Shown: positions 32,931 through 44,834, counted from the first letter of the stretch. The stretch is DNA of 64,000 nucleotides from Proteles cristata cristata (GCA_017311185.1 JAESUZ010003505.1:3252816-3316815), one strand, 5' to 3'. The notes: a model not told the origin generated them from the sequence alone. Made by a program: numbers and translations.

Positions 32931-34284
32931 CAGGATTTTAACCGGGTTCATATATCTCCCACATTACTTACTTAGTATTTTCCCGTAACCTGACTCTGCT
33001 GTTCGACTGACGTGAATTCAAAAGAAAATTTTGTATTCTTTGTGACATTACAGAGTTCATTTGCTAATTCCATTTTTCTAATATCCATTAAAATTAATAT
33101 ATTACTGTTTCAATTAAAATATTCAACTAAATATCACCTGAAATGACCTCACATACCTGAGGGGTAGTCTCCCCACATAGTGGGAAACTTGTATCAGCCA
33201 AGAAAGGAGGGGTGGGTCTGAAGGGGAAGGGGAGAATCTTCAAGAACAAAGAACTGGCCATTCCTTATAACTGGATTTAAGATGTTAAAAAAAAGGAGAG
33301 TGATGAACCAGATTTTTGTTGGAGGAATGCAATATACGACCAGAAAGCAGGGGCTGTGGACCAGATGAGTTCCATTTTGGCCCTAATGGGCTGATGAGAC
33401 ACACAAGGAACAGTAAAAGTCAGAGATACAGTTTTGGGGGTCATCCACTTACCAATGTCGGTTGAGAACACGAGACCAGCTAAGCTTTTTTTGTGCTTCG
33501 TGTTCTGTTTCTTAGAGGGGAGCCGATGACTGACTTATTTTTGTTCCTGGTACATGGAGGGTCAGTTGGATTCCGCGAACTTTCAGTCCCACTTGGGTTT
33601 TTCTGAAAACGTGGGGGACCAAGATCAAGATGGCTTGGAGGTCCCCTGCTGTCCCGTTCCCAAATGTGAAGTGCATTTTAATGCTGAGATTTGTTTCATT
33701 GGTGTTTGCATTCATTCAGAAGCCACAGTGCTGTCGATAAAAGGAATATATGCTTGGTGAGCATAGTCAGGTGTGAAAAGGCTTAGAATAGCGGGTGTAG
33801 CCGCCCAGGAGACTAGACCAGCTATGTAAATAATGTACACTTCAAACGTCTGTCATATACCTATACAGTTGAAAAATTATGGCTTAGGTTACTCATACAC
33901 ACAGTTAAAATCTCCATTTATCTTTCTACTCAAATCCATGATGGCCCCTCCAGGCCAAGTTTTCTCCTTTTGAAGATAAAAGAGAGAGATTTGGCAGATG
34001 CCTGTGGGCATTACTGGTAGCAGGACGTCTGCGTGGCCCTCTCCTTCTCATGGCCATAGCTTCAGAGGGAGGAGCCATCCAGCATTGCAATTAATGCCCC
34101 CACCTCACCCCAAATGCACATTCCTGTCTCACTGATTCTCCAAAGAGAGCTAACAGGCCATTTATTGCTTTCGGCACATCCAACTTTGTCTTTGAAATCA
34201 TTTATTTTATGCTTACATGGAACATACATTGGATATTTGTCCTTTGTTTTTTGGCTGCCCGGCATCTGAACTCCCCACTCCCGG
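32931..34284. other. no recognisable gene or repeat
   Basis: Unique intronic sequence of mixed composition. No supported open frame. Confidence 0.5.
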
Positions 34285-34697
34285 GGGTCGAATGAGCGCC
34301 ACCCCCTCAAAAGGACCATTCAGGTCCTACCGTCTGGTACCTGTGAATATGCACTATTTTGGGAATGGGTCAGATGTGATTACAGCGTGGTCCTACGTGA
34401 GTAGGGTGGGCCCTAACTGCAGTGCGACTGGCGTCCTCATTAGAAGGAGACACACAGACGGCAGGCACACGGTCGTGTGAAGACAGAGGCAGAGACCTGA
34501 GTGATGCGTCTACAAGCCACAAGGAAGGCCCGGGCCTGCTGGCCCCACCGTGAGGCGGGCACAGGCGCGGAACGGGTTCTCCTCCAGGGCCTCCTGTGTT
34601 GCCCGGTCCCCAGAACGCCAAGAGAATAAACGTCTCTTGTTTTAAGCCACCCGGTTTACGGTGCTTGGTTGCGGCAGCCCCCCGAGAATGAATATAC
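34285..34697 (+). mobile_element. MLT1-type LTR (ancient MaLR retroelement)
   Basis: A diverged MLT1 LTR in forward orientation. Visible are GTACCTGTGAATATGCACTATTTTGGGAATGGGTCAGATGTGAT, GTAGGGTGGGCCCTAA, GTCTACAAGCCACAAGG, CCAGAACGCCAAG and GTTTTAAGCCACCCGGTTTACGGTGC..GCGGCAGCC. It is a solitary LTR with no coding part. Confidence 0.75.
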
Positions 34698-35114
34698 CCG
34701 CTTCATGCAGGTCGGAGGGAGGTTGGAAACCACACTTCTCCGTGTTCACGCTGCACTTGCCCTGGGATTGCCTGGAGGGCCCGAGTTTGTGACCTAGGCT
34801 TCCCCTGTTACCCACACACGCCCTTCGCTTGTGCACAGAGCAGTGGGGGTTGTGAGGCACGTTCCCCTCACAGGGTGGTGGTGGTGTGCGAGACGGAGTT
34901 CTGGAGCCTGGCAGTGAGGGGTGAGGAGGGACAGTTGGCATTGTGTGGCCTGCTTGGTAGCGCTCATGCTTCGTAGAGGCTGCTGAGGAGGACTTGCCGA
35001 AGCGGCTCTGGCTGCAGAGTCCAAGCCTGGATCTCCAACCGTCCCCGCCCCCCAAATTCTCCAGATTACTCAAAATTTCAGTAAATATTTCAGCCTGTTT
35101 CCCTGAGAGGCTGT
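34698..35114. other. no recognisable gene or repeat
   Basis: Moderately GC-rich unique sequence. The minus-strand frame across 34642-35259 runs from here into a MIR and an MLT1 and has no recognised content. Confidence 0.5.
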
Positions 35115-35350
35115 GTAGCATAGCGATGTAGAGCAGAGGTACAGGCCACATGGCTTCATAACCCAGCCTTTCCAATACTGGCTGGGTAAACATGGATAAA
35201 TTACCTATGTCCTCAGTTTCTTTACCTGCAAAATGGGAATCATAATGGTATATACCCATGAGATATGGGGTGAATTATGTGAATTAATATACATGAAACA
35301 CATATCACCAAGCGTGACACACAAGAAGCATTACATCAGTATTGTTTGTC
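35115..35350 (-). mobile_element. MIR SINE
   Basis: The reverse MIR pattern is clear: GCATAGCGATGTAGAGCAG, a TTACCTATGTCCTCAGTTTCTTTACCTGCAAAATGGGAATCATAATGG block, and GTGAATTAATATACATGAAACAC..AAGCGTGACACACAAGAAG. Confidence 0.72.
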
Positions 35351-35375
35351 ACTAGCATTATTAAAAGAGCCAGCA

Positions 35376-35578
35376 CTGATTTTTTTTTAATGTTTCTTTA
35401 TTTTCAAGAGAGACAGAGACAGGATGAGCAGAGGAGGGGCCGAGAAGGGGACAGAGGATCTGAAGCGGGCTCTGTGCTAACAGCAGAGACCCCGATGCGA
35501 GGCTCAGACTCACGAACTGTGAGATCATGACCTGAGCTGAAGTCAGACACTTAACCGACTGAGCCACCCAGGCGCCCC
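35376..35578 (-). mobile_element. CAN-SINE (SINEC_Fc)
   Basis: A reverse copy with a perfect 13-bp duplication AAAAGAGCCAGCA at 35363-35375 and 35579-35591. The internal order is AATGTTTCTTTATTTTCAAGAGAG, GAAGCGGGCTCTGTGCTAAC, GATCATGACCTGAGC, CCACCCAGGCGCCCC. The GGCTCCAGGCTC block is partly deleted. Confidence 0.9.
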
Positions 35579-35892
35579 AAAAGAGCCAGCATTAGTTTCT
35601 GCTAACCCAGTGAACTCATCTGAATTTTCATTTTGATTGGCTCTAAAATAATTGAAAGGAATATTTGGACATTTTTCTGCACACTTGGTAACTGGTTATT
35701 TATAATGAAGACAATGGTCAGCTGTTGATAAACTTAAAAAAAAAAAACGCTTTACAAGAGTTTGTTTCTCCAGGGACTGAACGTGCCCAGAAGAGCTGAG
35801 TACGAGAGACAGTCATGGCGTCAGATGGCGTTTTCCACCTTTGTAATAGTGGCTTCAGCCTTACGTTCATGAAGTGCCTTTAGAGAGCAGCA

Positions 35893-36142
35893 GAGTGTTG
35901 TGACTTAGGGCTTTGGAGTCAGAGGGTTGCACGTTGGTGTCCTGACACCCACTGTTGGCTGTGTGATCTTGGTAGTTTGTGCGATCAGTCTGTCCTGTTT
36001 CTCATCTGTAAAATGAGGATAAAGTAGTATCTTCCTTACAGTTGTTCTGTGCATTAAAGGAGCAAATGTATGCAAAACAATTATCAAAGTGCCTTACGCA
36101 CAGTAAGAACTTAGTACATTTTTACTCCGATATTATTATTTC
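35893..36142 (-). mobile_element. MIR SINE
   Basis: A good reverse MIR: AGGGCTTTGGAGTCAGAGG, GGCTGTGTGATCTTGG, TGTTTCTCATCTGTAAAATGAGGATAAAGTAGTATC, AGTTGTTCTGTGCATTAAAGGAG and AAGTGCCTTACGCACAGTAAGAAC. Confidence 0.78.
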
Positions 36143-37908
36143 TTTGGAGGTATAACTACGGGGCTGACTGGTTCCTCAGTGTTTAACACCTGAGCATGCC
36201 GAAGAAGGGTGACAACAGGTGACGTTGTCCATGACCAGGTAGGGTTAAAAACAGCTTTAAACCTTGTTTCTTATGCTTGGTACTCACTTAACCAGAAGCC
36301 AAGCATTCCATTTCTTCCTGATTTTGGTGTGTGATCTTCTAGGAAACCTACAGAACTGTTCATTTACCTAAGTGGGCTTGCTTGTCCTTGAATGTCCATC
36401 TTTGGAAGAATGGTAGAGCATCATTTAGTATTCAGTGCCCCTGTAGGCTCTACATCTAAGAGAACTTGACTTCATGAAGGTCAGAGAGGCAGTGCCCCGT
36501 ATGATCAGACTCCACTTAATCTGAGATATATGCATTGACTTTTCAGTTGAAGGCAAAGGAAAAAAAAGCTGCTTCTGGGGTGAGGGTTGAGCTGTGTGAT
36601 TGTGTGTGTTTGTGTATGCAATAAAATCGAGCATCACAGAAACACGGTGTGAGGTAGGGATGCAGCGTGAGTCTAAGGTCCATCTATCAAGGGCACTTTT
36701 GAAAATGAGGCCCAGTGGCTTCTCTCCTCCAAACCAAGCCCATTTCCCTTCTTTGGGGGAGTTTAGTGATGGTCCGGTGGAATCTCAGGTCAGAAGTCTC
36801 CCTGAATGGTGTAGGACGTAAAGGGGTGCTGTAGGTTGGGGTCCACTCATCAAATATGTTAATATTTCAGCAGCTTTCCTAAGAGCAGATGTTTGGCCAC
36901 CAGACTGGAACGGCCAAACTGGGGGAGAAAGGCCCCCCCCCACAGTTTTCACTGCTGCTACCGCCCCCTTCACCCCCCATTCCAGGCAGACACGCGAGCT
37001 GCATCCACTGGGATTTGGAAACTCAGAGCTTTCCACTTTTGCCTTGTTTACTCCTGAGTTTGCATTTTACCTATTCGTTTTGCAACACTTCTTCCCTCCC
37101 AGGACCCCCTTTCCTTAAAGTCCAGGTAAAAATACCTGGGTACTAAGGACCTTGCTTTATGTGGCCATGGCTAACTGACTGAACTTCAAAAGCCTCCTCC
37201 AGTTGTAACTCGAAAATGGAACAAAAGCGTTGGCTTTTGTTGGTCGAAGCATTGTTTTTGGAGCATGCAGACCTTGTTTCCCAATAGGTTGTCCTGTCCT
37301 TGATGTGGGTAATTTAAACACGTGCGGATTTCAAAGGATGTGTTTGGAATGCCAAATGCAAAAAACGATATGCCTTCCTGATCTCAAGGACCAGAAACGG
37401 AGGTTTGAGTCATCAAATGCTGCCCGAGGTGTGCAAGTGCGTTCTCTGCACCAGGGTCCTGCGAGTGTCCTCAGGCTGGGGTTGAGGCTGCGGGCTTGTG
37501 GAAGGTGTGTTTCCCACCACTGTGCATAGTGCGGCTCTACAAGGCTTCTGTTCAGCTTGCGGGAGGGAAGCCAGAGGTCGAAGGGCCTGGGGCGTGAGCA
37601 CAGGCTTCCTCTGTCAGTCTGAGAAACAAGCTCCCAACAAGATAACAGAGTTCCCCCCACTCCCCCCCAAAGAAATGTGTAAAAAGATAACAGACTTCCC
37701 ACGTGGTCCTGATGCAAAGATATCCCGGGGGAGCCTTTTTACCCTCAGTCCCCTTTTCCCCCAGTGGAAGGGAATCATTGGTTATTGGACACGAACTTGG
37801 CACCAGCCAGTGGGTAAGAATGAGCTCATTCATTTCACACAGCAGTCCTGGGGGGCAGCCACTAATTAATAAGCAGCAAGATGACAAAACTGAGATTTCA
37901 TATATTCA

Positions 37909-37910
<2 letters not shown>
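36143..37910. other. no recognisable gene or repeat
   Basis: Unique intronic sequence with a C-run near 36931 and GC-moderate stretches. The overlapping frames at 37230-37887 on both strands have no domain or splice support. Confidence 0.5.

Positions 37911-37943
<33 letters not shown>
37911..37943 (+). repeat. (CA)n microsatellite
   Basis: An uninterrupted CA run of about 33 bp following TATTCACT. Confidence 0.95.
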
Positions 37944-37945
<2 letters not shown>

Positions 37946-38502
37946 TAAATCAGACACGTATTCAACTCTTAGTCTCTATGTTAAAGGTTAGTAAAATTAA
38001 CTTCTTATTTTTAAGTAAATATTAAGTGATTTCTTTGGCCACTTTGGCGGGTCATCTTGCCCTTACTCTAGCGCCCCCTCTTGTGAGGCCTGTGTTAAGA
38101 CTGAGAGGGCAGATTTGAGCCTTACCTGCATATTCTGGGGAATCTAACCTCACACATTTGTGTCTGTTACTTGAAAATTATCTCTACTCTGTCAGCGAAC
38201 ATTCTGAGCATGACTGTGACTTTCCTAAAGAACAGTAGTCTCCTAGAATCCAGCTGGGGGGCTGGGGGACGGTGGGGGAGCAGTTGCCAGACTCTTTCCT
38301 TGCTGGTGTTTCCCTTAGCGCCTTAGACGGGGGTGGAGGGGTGGGGGTTCCTCATCCGCGTGAGCTCCTGTGGTGTCTTAATTGGCCTCGTGTTTCCATG
38401 TAGTGAACAGCCCTGATTCTTGGAAGGGATGGAGTATTTGGGAACACACACTTTCAGGTCTTGACTTGTTTGGCACAAAAGGACCTGACAACAAAATTTG
38501 CA
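37944..38502. other. unique sequence with two G-rich clusters
   Basis: No gene or transposon is visible. G-run clusters occur at 38256-38278 (runs of 6, 5 and 5) and 38329-38347 (runs of 5, 4 and 5). Each is near the quadruplex threshold. Confidence 0.5.
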
Positions 38503-38666
38503 ACTTTATTTTTATGTATTTATTTATTTTGAGAGAGAGAGAGGGAGGGGCCAAAGAGGAGGAGAGAAAATCTTAAGCAGGGGCTTGAGCCCATGAACCC
38601 GAAGAACATGACCTCAGTTGAAATCGAGAGTCAGATACTTAAGCAACAGAGCCACCTAGGCGCCCC
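38503..38666 (-). mobile_element. CAN-SINE, older or internally deleted copy
   Basis: Reverse element with tail TTTATTTTTATGTATTTATTTATTTTGAG, a GGGAGGGGCCAAAG block, AATCTTAAGCAGGGGCTTGAGCC, AACATGACCTCAGTTG and CCACCTAGGCGCCCC. It lacks about 40 bp in the middle compared with its neighbours. Confidence 0.8.
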
Positions 38667-39385
38667 AAAACAGGAAACTTTAAATGGAAAGAAGTTTCCC
38701 ACAGAAACATCATTTCATTTATTTGTAAACCATTTTCTTCTGCAGGTTTGTTTTGTCTTGTATTCTTCTTTACTTTTTAGTTATGAAAAATCACTGAAGA
38801 AACATTAGTTTATCACAGTTGAACTTTTGCCTTGTTGTGAGAGTTCCGACTGAACATTATTCTGTGTGTTACGATAGGCCAGGATCCAAATAATGGAGTG
38901 ATTGGGCAGTACTCCACACAATCAATTTAAATGACAGTATCAGGTAAGGGTGAGCAAAGGAAGAGGCCTTACATGGGTCTGAGTGGTATATGATAGGATT
39001 AAGTACAAGGTAGTCAAGAAGTTAATAAACTAGGAATTTGGGTGAATATGGTAAAAAAAAAAAGTACAGATGGCTAAAATTCGGTAAATGGACTGTATCT
39101 TTGAAAAGGATCAGTTAACTGTTTTAGAGTACATTGGATGTATGTTATAAAATCTTCAGTTTGGGGGAAAATGAAGAAAGTGTCCTTGGGATTCCCTACA
39201 AGAGCCACTGTGAGAAAATCCTGTATAGTCTCTCCTACTTTGTCACTGGCCCAAGAATGGTAGCTCGGTAACGTACTGTAGTGAATGTGAATAATATGAA
39301 AACATAATCTTTATTTTGTATTTCTGCTGGTCAGAGGACTTGCAAAGTTGAACACCTCCCTAACTTTTGGAGCGTGTAACATTTT
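38667..39385. other. no recognisable gene or repeat
   Basis: AT-rich unique intronic sequence with a short poly(A) near 39053. Confidence 0.5.
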
Positions 39386-39498
39386 TTTTAAAAAAAGACT
39401 TTATTTTTAAGTAATCTCTATATCCAATGTGGGGCTTGAACTCCCAACCCCGAGATCAAGAGTCACATGCTCTACCTATTGAGCCAGCCAGGTGCCCC
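39386..39498 (-). mobile_element. short CAN-SINE (older SINEC type)
   Basis: The plus strand reads GACTTTATTTTTAAGTAATCTCTATATCCAATGTGGGGCTTGAACTCCCAACCCCGAGATCAAGAGTC in substance, ending GCCAGCCAGGTGCCCC. This is the short tRNA-derived form without the CT-rich body. Near-duplicates TGGAGCGTGTAACATTT and TGGAGTGTATATAACATTT flank it. Confidence 0.85.
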
Positions 39499-39533
39499 TG
39501 GAGTGTATATAACATTTAAAGTAATACAAATGA

Positions 39534-39755
39534 GGAGGTGCCTGGGTGGCTCAGTAGGTTGAGCTTCCGTCCGACTTTGGCTCAGGTCATGATCTCATAG
39601 TTTGTGAGTTCAAGCCCTGCATCTGGCTCTGTGCTGACAGCTCAGAGCCTGGAGCCTGCTTCAGGTTCTGTGTCTCCCTCTCTCTCTGCCCCTCCCCCAC
39701 TCACACTCTCCCTCTAAAGTAAATAAATGTTTAAAAAATTTATTTATAAAAAAAT
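39534..39755 (+). mobile_element. CAN-SINE (SINEC_Fc)
   Basis: A forward copy with head GGTGCCTGGGTGGCTCAGTAGG, body GCTCAGGTCATGATCTCATAG, GCTCTGTGCTGACAGCTCAG, CT-rich region and A-rich tail. The duplication AAAGTAATACAAATGA (left) and AAAGTAACACAGATGA (right) has two mismatches, so it is not very recent. It sits just downstream of the SINE at 39386. Confidence 0.9.
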
Positions 39756-39861
39756 AAAGTAACACAGATGAAGCAAACTCCCCTCTTCTTTAGAAAATTT
39801 AAGAACAGTCACAAAGCTTTATGATACACTATATTTTTTTTTTGGAAAAAAAAAACAAATT

Positions 39862-40098
39862 GGGGTGCCTGAGTCGCTCAGTTGTTTGAGCGTCTGACTT
39901 TGACTCAGGTCATGATCTCGGGTTTCGTGGGTTCAGGCCCCGCATCAGGCTCTGTGCTGACCGTTAGCTCAGAGCCTGGAGCCTGCTTCTGATTCTGTGT
40001 CTCTTTCTCTCTCTGCCCCTCCCTTGTTCGTGCTCTGTCTCTCTCTGTCTCTCAAAAATAAGTAAATGTTAAAAAAAAAAAGTAAAATAAATTAAAAA
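39862..40098 (+). mobile_element. CAN-SINE (SINEC_Fc)
   Basis: Forward copy: GGGGTGCCTGAGTCGCTCAG head, GACTCAGGTCATGATCTCGG, CCCCGCATCAGGCTCTGTGC, CTCAGAGCCTGGAGCCTGCT, CT-rich region, and AAATAAGTAAATGTTAAAAAAA tail. Confidence 0.9.
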
Positions 40099-40635
40099 AC
40101 CAGAAAATACTTTTAGATACTATGTAACAGTTAAAAACCATATCTCTTATTAACTCTTCCCCTGTCTTATGGCTAATCAGCAAATACTTACATTCTCTAT
40201 GTACCGGATTTAAAAATATTAAACAAATATAACAAAATAGCCAGCTCTTAAATTTAAAAAAAAAATGTGACTTATAGCTTCTCTGTATTATTAACTTTAG
40301 GATCAAGGCACCAAACCAGATAGACTCACAGAATGAAAAAGTCCACATGCACTTGGTATTCAGTTTCCTTAGATTAGAATTTCTTAATATTTGCATATCT
40401 TTGTTTTAACTTCTTATTGCCAGGCCGGCAATCTGGGAGAGAGTTGATTAGTCAACCACTTCTTTAAAGGAAGGGGTTTAACAGTATGCAGGAAATTAAA
40501 CATATGGAAATTACATTCATTTCAGCCAGGAGACTCCTTACACATTCCCTGTACCCTGCTGCTTTGAGATGAATAGTTTGTTCCTCAGGTACAAGTATAT
40601 TTAACTCTAAAGACTCATTCTTCAGTCATCTTGGG
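40099..40635. other. no recognisable gene or repeat
   Basis: AT-rich unique intronic sequence. Confidence 0.5.
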
Positions 40636-41665
40636 TTTTTTCTTTTTTTTTTTTACCTTTTATTTTCATTGTGGTAAGATAGACATCACATAAAATTTAT
40701 CATCTCAATTCAAAGTGAACAGCTCAGCCGCATTAAGGATGGTCATGTTGTATAACCATCCTCCCCATCTGTCCACAGAATTCTTTTCATCTTTCAAAAC
40801 AAAAACTCTGTTGCCATTAAATGGTAATTCCTTGTCCCCTGCCTCTCAGCCCCTGGCAGGCGCCATTCTCCTTCCTATCTCTGTGAATGTGACTAACTCT
40901 AAGTACCTGATACAGATGGAATCATGCAGTGTTTGTCCCTTTGTGACAAGTGTGTCCTTACATCTTTTATTTCACTCAGCATAATGTCCTCAGAGTTTAT
41001 CCATGTTGTAGCACGTGTCAGGATGTCCTTCCTTTTTAAGAGTAGGTAATATTCCATTGTCTGTATAGACCACGTTTTGTTTATCCATTTATCTGTCAAT
41101 GGACACTGGATGGCTTCCACCTTTTGGCTGTTGTGAAAAATATTGCTACGAATATGGGTGTAAAGACATCTGTTCAAGCCCCTGCTTTCAGGTCTGTAGG
41201 ATAAATACCCAGAAATGGAATTGCTGGATCATATGGTAATTCTTTCTCTTTTCTTTTTTTTTTTTTAAGTTTATTTATTTACATTGAGAGAGAGAGAGAA
41301 CGAGCGAGCACGAGGACCCCAAGCCGGCTCCATGCTGTCAATGCAGAGCCCGATACGAGGCTCGAACCTACAAACCGTGAGATCATGACCTGAGCTTAAA
41401 TCAAGAGTCAGCCCCTTAACTGGCCAAGCCACCCAGGCACCCCACTGGATCATAAAATTCTGTACTTAATTTTTTGAGGGACCGACCGCCATACTGCTTC
41501 CCAGAGCAGCTGCACCAGTTTGCATTCCCACCAACAGTGCAAGAGGGGTCCCCTTTCTCTGCATCCTCACCAACACCTGTTCTCATCTTTCCCTCCCTCC
41601 CCTCCCTTCCCCTGTCGCTTCTTTCTTTTGACAGTAGCCATCCTAACAGATGTGAGGTGGTCTTA
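40636..41665 (-). mobile_element. older L1, 5'-truncated, with a SINE inside
   Basis: A reverse-complement L1 tail begins at the T run at 40636-40654. The 3' UTR follows (CATTAAGGATGGTCATGTTG, CCCTGGCAGGCGCCATTCTCC) and then the ORF2 end (TATTCCATTGTCTGTATAGACC, GTCAATGGACACTGGATGGC, AGGATAAATACCCAGAAATGGAATTGC, CTGCACCAGTTTGCATTCCC, CATCCTAACAGATGTGAGG). It is interrupted by the SINE at 41253-41443. The ORF2 remnant is broken by stops and shifts. Confidence 0.85.
41253..41443 (-). mobile_element. CAN-SINE inserted in an L1
   Basis: Reverse copy: T tail, AAGTTTATTTATTTACATTGAGAG, GACCCCAAGCCGGCTCCATG, GAGCCCGATACGAGGCTCGAAC, GATCATGACCTGAGC, CCACCCAGGCACCCC. The L1 text CTGGATCATATGGTAATTCT is repeated after it with decay (CTGGATCATAAAATTCT), marking its target duplication. 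Confidence 0.85.
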
Positions 41666-42364
41666 GTCATGTATTTTAGGACGTGTAGATGCTCATAGCC
41701 TCACTATGTTCCAGATGATCTTTCTTCCCCAGGAGGTTAGAAGGAAGGTGGAGTGATCTCTGTGTGGGAGATGGCCTTCCAGAGAGACGTGATGAGTGTC
41801 AGAGGCTGGGTTATCTTGCTTGTTTGTTTGTTTTGGGTTTTTTTTTTTTTTTTTTTTTTTTTTATAGAAGGTGGCAGTCTCCTGGTTAATGGGCACAGTG
41901 GAAGGTAGAGGTAGAGCTGATGCAACCGGGAACTTCTAGTTTCTTCAAATACTGTTTTTTTACTTTTTCCCCCAAATGAGAGACGTACTTAAATGTGGGT
42001 AAAGTCAACTTCTAATCATCCAAATGCTGTGCCTGTCTGTGGCGAATGCTATGAGGCAGTGCAGTGGGACATAAAGACATGCGCCCTTACCCTCAGGGTG
42101 CTTCAAACATATTTGACAGCCCGGAATATACATGGAAGTGAACTGCAAACAAGCGGATTCCTGGGTGGTGAGAAGAGGCAGGTGTCTGAACCAAGGGTAA
42201 AGAGAGGGCGGTGGCGTGAAGCTGTGGTGCATTTGGCAGTGCTGGCTTGGAGGTGTTCCTGTCCTGTCATTCTGGATACACTCACTCGAGATAGCCAAGA
42301 AGGGAGCACGTGGTGTGGACGGTGGCTCCTAGGTGCCATCTGTGGATCGGTGTTGGGTTCGTTC
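41666..42364. other. no recognisable gene; poly(T) tract
   Basis: Unique sequence with (TTTG)n and a poly(T) of about 26 bp at 41838-41863. The tract could be the tail of a decayed antisense retroelement. I cannot see its body. Confidence 0.5.
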
Positions 42365-42510
42365 CTTCTGCAGAAACATCCGGAGAGCTTGTTAAGCAGA
42401 CACGTGTCTTGGCCTCATTCCTCAAGTATTTAGGTTTGTATGTTTGGGCTAAGGCCCAGGATTTTGTAGTTTAAAAAACTCCCGAGGTGATCCTGAGGCC
42501 CACTGAGGTT
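42365..42510 (+). mobile_element. hAT-Charlie non-autonomous DNA transposon (MER5-like)
   Basis: The block AAACATCCGGAGAGCTTGTTAAGCAGACAC, CTTGGCCTCATTCC, CTAAGGCCCAGGATTTTGTAGTTTAAAAAACTCCCGAGGTGATCCTGAGG follows the MER5 layout of AGCTTGTTAAA..CCTCA..GGTGATTCTGA. The termini are decayed. Confidence 0.5.
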
Positions 42511-42929
42511 TGATGGCTGCTGGTTTTGCATTTCTTGCCCAGGGCTGTTCGTCTGTGAGTTCACGCCTTCCTGTGCTCACTCCGGTCCTGTGCTCTCTCC
42601 AGGAGTGCTTGTGTGAGAGCTGAATGCCTGTACCTGTTGTGGGGGAGTGCAGGTCGCTTCTGGCCTTCAGGAATCCTGCAGTTTTCTGGAGACTTCGAGG
42701 AAGCAATTCTAAGATAGTACAACACAGGTTTGGGTGAGGGAGGCGTACCACACAGCTGGAACGCCCGCCGGAAATCTGGGACACAGGGGGGCACTTGAGA
42801 AGAAGCACAGCAGTGGCAGTGGGCGTCAGCTGGGCAGGAGAGGACAGCTAGAGTGCGACCCACACAAACAGCTCTCTCCTTTTGGAGGCCAGCTGGGGAT
42901 GATGGGAGGTAAAGGGAACAAACAGTAGA
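42511..42929. other. no recognisable gene or repeat
   Basis: Moderately GC-rich unique sequence. Overlapping minus frames at 42449-42863 lack any domain. Confidence 0.5.
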
Positions 42930-43330
42930 GGTGAAGATCTAGAAGGGTCTTTGAGTTTAAACCAAGGAGCCGTGACCGAGTCACAGACGAACTCTGAGCA
43001 GGGTTGTGACGCGTTGTGATTTGCATCAGAGATCATCCTGGCTCTGGGCAGGGGCGGGGGATGGGGGGACAATGGATTGAGGGACCTAGAAGAAGGACCA
43101 GAGAGGAGAGTGGTCATCAAAGTGCCTGTAAGGGTCACCCAGCATGTGGAGGGATTTCAGTCCCATGGTGTCTGTCGGTCTCCTCCTTGAAGCAGGAAGT
43201 TGACCATTGGCTGTGAGACGTGGACAAGGTGGTGAAGTCAAAATAACCGTGTTGGCACCAGAAGAGGGATGTGTAGACGGATTGGTGAGCAACTTGGAAG
43301 AAGCCAGCTGAGGCCGGATACCGTCGATTT
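42930..43330 (+). mobile_element. old purine-rich dispersed repeat, family unresolved
   Basis: GAGCAGGGTTGTGACGCGTTGTGATTTGCATCAGAGATCATCCTGGCTCTGG, GACAATGGATTGAGGG and TGTGGAGGGATTTCAGTCCCATGG resemble the middle of the same ancient mammalian repeat as at 14746 and 49490. Confidence 0.4.
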
Positions 43331-44463
43331 GTGGTGACATTTCATTTTTATTTAGTCTGATTAAGTGGTCTCCATAACGAGCGCTCTGTAATCGGAGTGC
43401 AGGAGTGGAAAAACCAGACGTTCAGACTTTTCTAGGATTGGCACTTTGCCAAGCAGAAGGATCAAGAGTTGTAGGCAATCGAGGTCCTTCTCTGTCTGTG
43501 TTGTCACCTTCCAGTGAAGCCGGAGCCGGTGTCTCATTTAGGGTGTGGTCCTGGAGGCATAGGTGCAGCGGGTGACAAGGGATTCTCTTTACTCTTCTGG
43601 ATGGTTCTCTGGTGGCGCTATTCCAAATACTCACAAGGTGAATCGAGATTCGACAGAAATACAATATGCAAAAATCTTGAGTCTTGTTCTCAAACTGAGT
43701 CATCCCAAACTCATTTTAAAGTTATTTTAAGAATAATTCAGATCTGAGTATGGCGTCATGAAGAAATTTTTCTTCAGGACCATTGGTGCTCGTCTACAGC
43801 TCCAGTCAAGAAAAATTGATCATCTAATTAGGCCTCTGTCAGATGGGACTCGCTATGTATATAATGTCCCACTAGACAATGTAATAAATATAACCAGGGC
43901 TAGAATTGCACTAATTTGGGATAATTAGGAGGAAGACTTGTCTAAATAAGTGAAAGATTTAAATTTTATAGAATGTTTAATGAAATGGAGTCATTACTTT
44001 CATGCCCTCAGGCTATCTAACAAATGGATAAATTATTTATAATTAGCATATCAATTGTTGCTGAATAAGAGTTTGCTCCTTTCGTATTTGAAAACAGGTT
44101 ATTTTTCCTTCTTCAGTAATTGATATGGTCCTTTGAAACTGTATTTATGCCCCTTATCCATACTCACATAAAGATGATCTTCAGCCTAGCCCTATTCTGT
44201 AATTTTTAACTCTGAATTTGTAGATTACAAATTAAAATTTTCTTATATGGTAGGGTGAGGTAATTCTGCATCCTTAAAGACATCTTTGGTTTTTTGCTTT
44301 CCTTTTAAAAAGAAATACGTATCTCAGCTGTCTATATGAAAACAGATATGTTTCAAAAATTCTTAAGTAACACACTAAAAATACATGCTATGCAAGTACA
44401 TAATGCATAAATACATATTCATGATAAGAGTTTATTCGGGATAAATTTAAAAAGTAAAATTGA
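43331..44463. other. AT-rich unique intron block
   Basis: I recognise no transposon in about 1.1 kb. The part at 43740-44110 has several TAATTA/ATTA-type words (TCTAATTAGGCC, GATAATTAGG, TATAATTAGCATATC). It could be a conserved non-coding element, although AT-richness alone produces such words. Confidence 0.4.
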
Positions 44464-44669
44464 GGGTCGCCTGAGTGACTCAGTCAGTTGAGCATCCAAC
44501 TTTGGCTCAGGTCACGATCTCACAGTTCATGAGTTCAAGCCCCGCATTCAGCTCTGTGCTGACTGCTCCGACCTGCTTTGAATTCTGTGTCTCCCTCTCT
44601 CTCTGTCCCTCCCCTGCTCACACTCTGTCTCTGTCTCTCTCTCTCAAAAATAAATAAACATCAAAAATT
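44464..44669 (+). mobile_element. CAN-SINE (SINEC_Fc)
   Basis: Forward copy: GGTCGCCTGAGTGACTCAGTCAG head, GCTCAGGTCACGATCTCACAG, CCCCGCATTCAGCTCTGTGC, CT-rich region, AAAATAAATAAACATCAAAA tail. The duplication AAAGTAAAATTGA (left) and AGAGTGAAATTGA (right) has mismatches. Confidence 0.88.
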
Positions 44670-44834
44670 AGAGTGAAATTGAAAAAAGATCATATTTGAG
44701 ATAAATAAATAGTAAAATTAAAAATAAGTAAAGCATACAAGATGAACACTCAGAATAATAAAGCTATATCCCAGAAGAAATAAATAATAAACCATATTGC
44801 TTTTCTCAAAGAATTTTAGAATTTTGTGCTAATA
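44670..44834. other. AT-rich unique sequence
   Basis: Short AT-rich spacer between a SINE and a MIR. Nothing recognisable. Confidence 0.5.
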
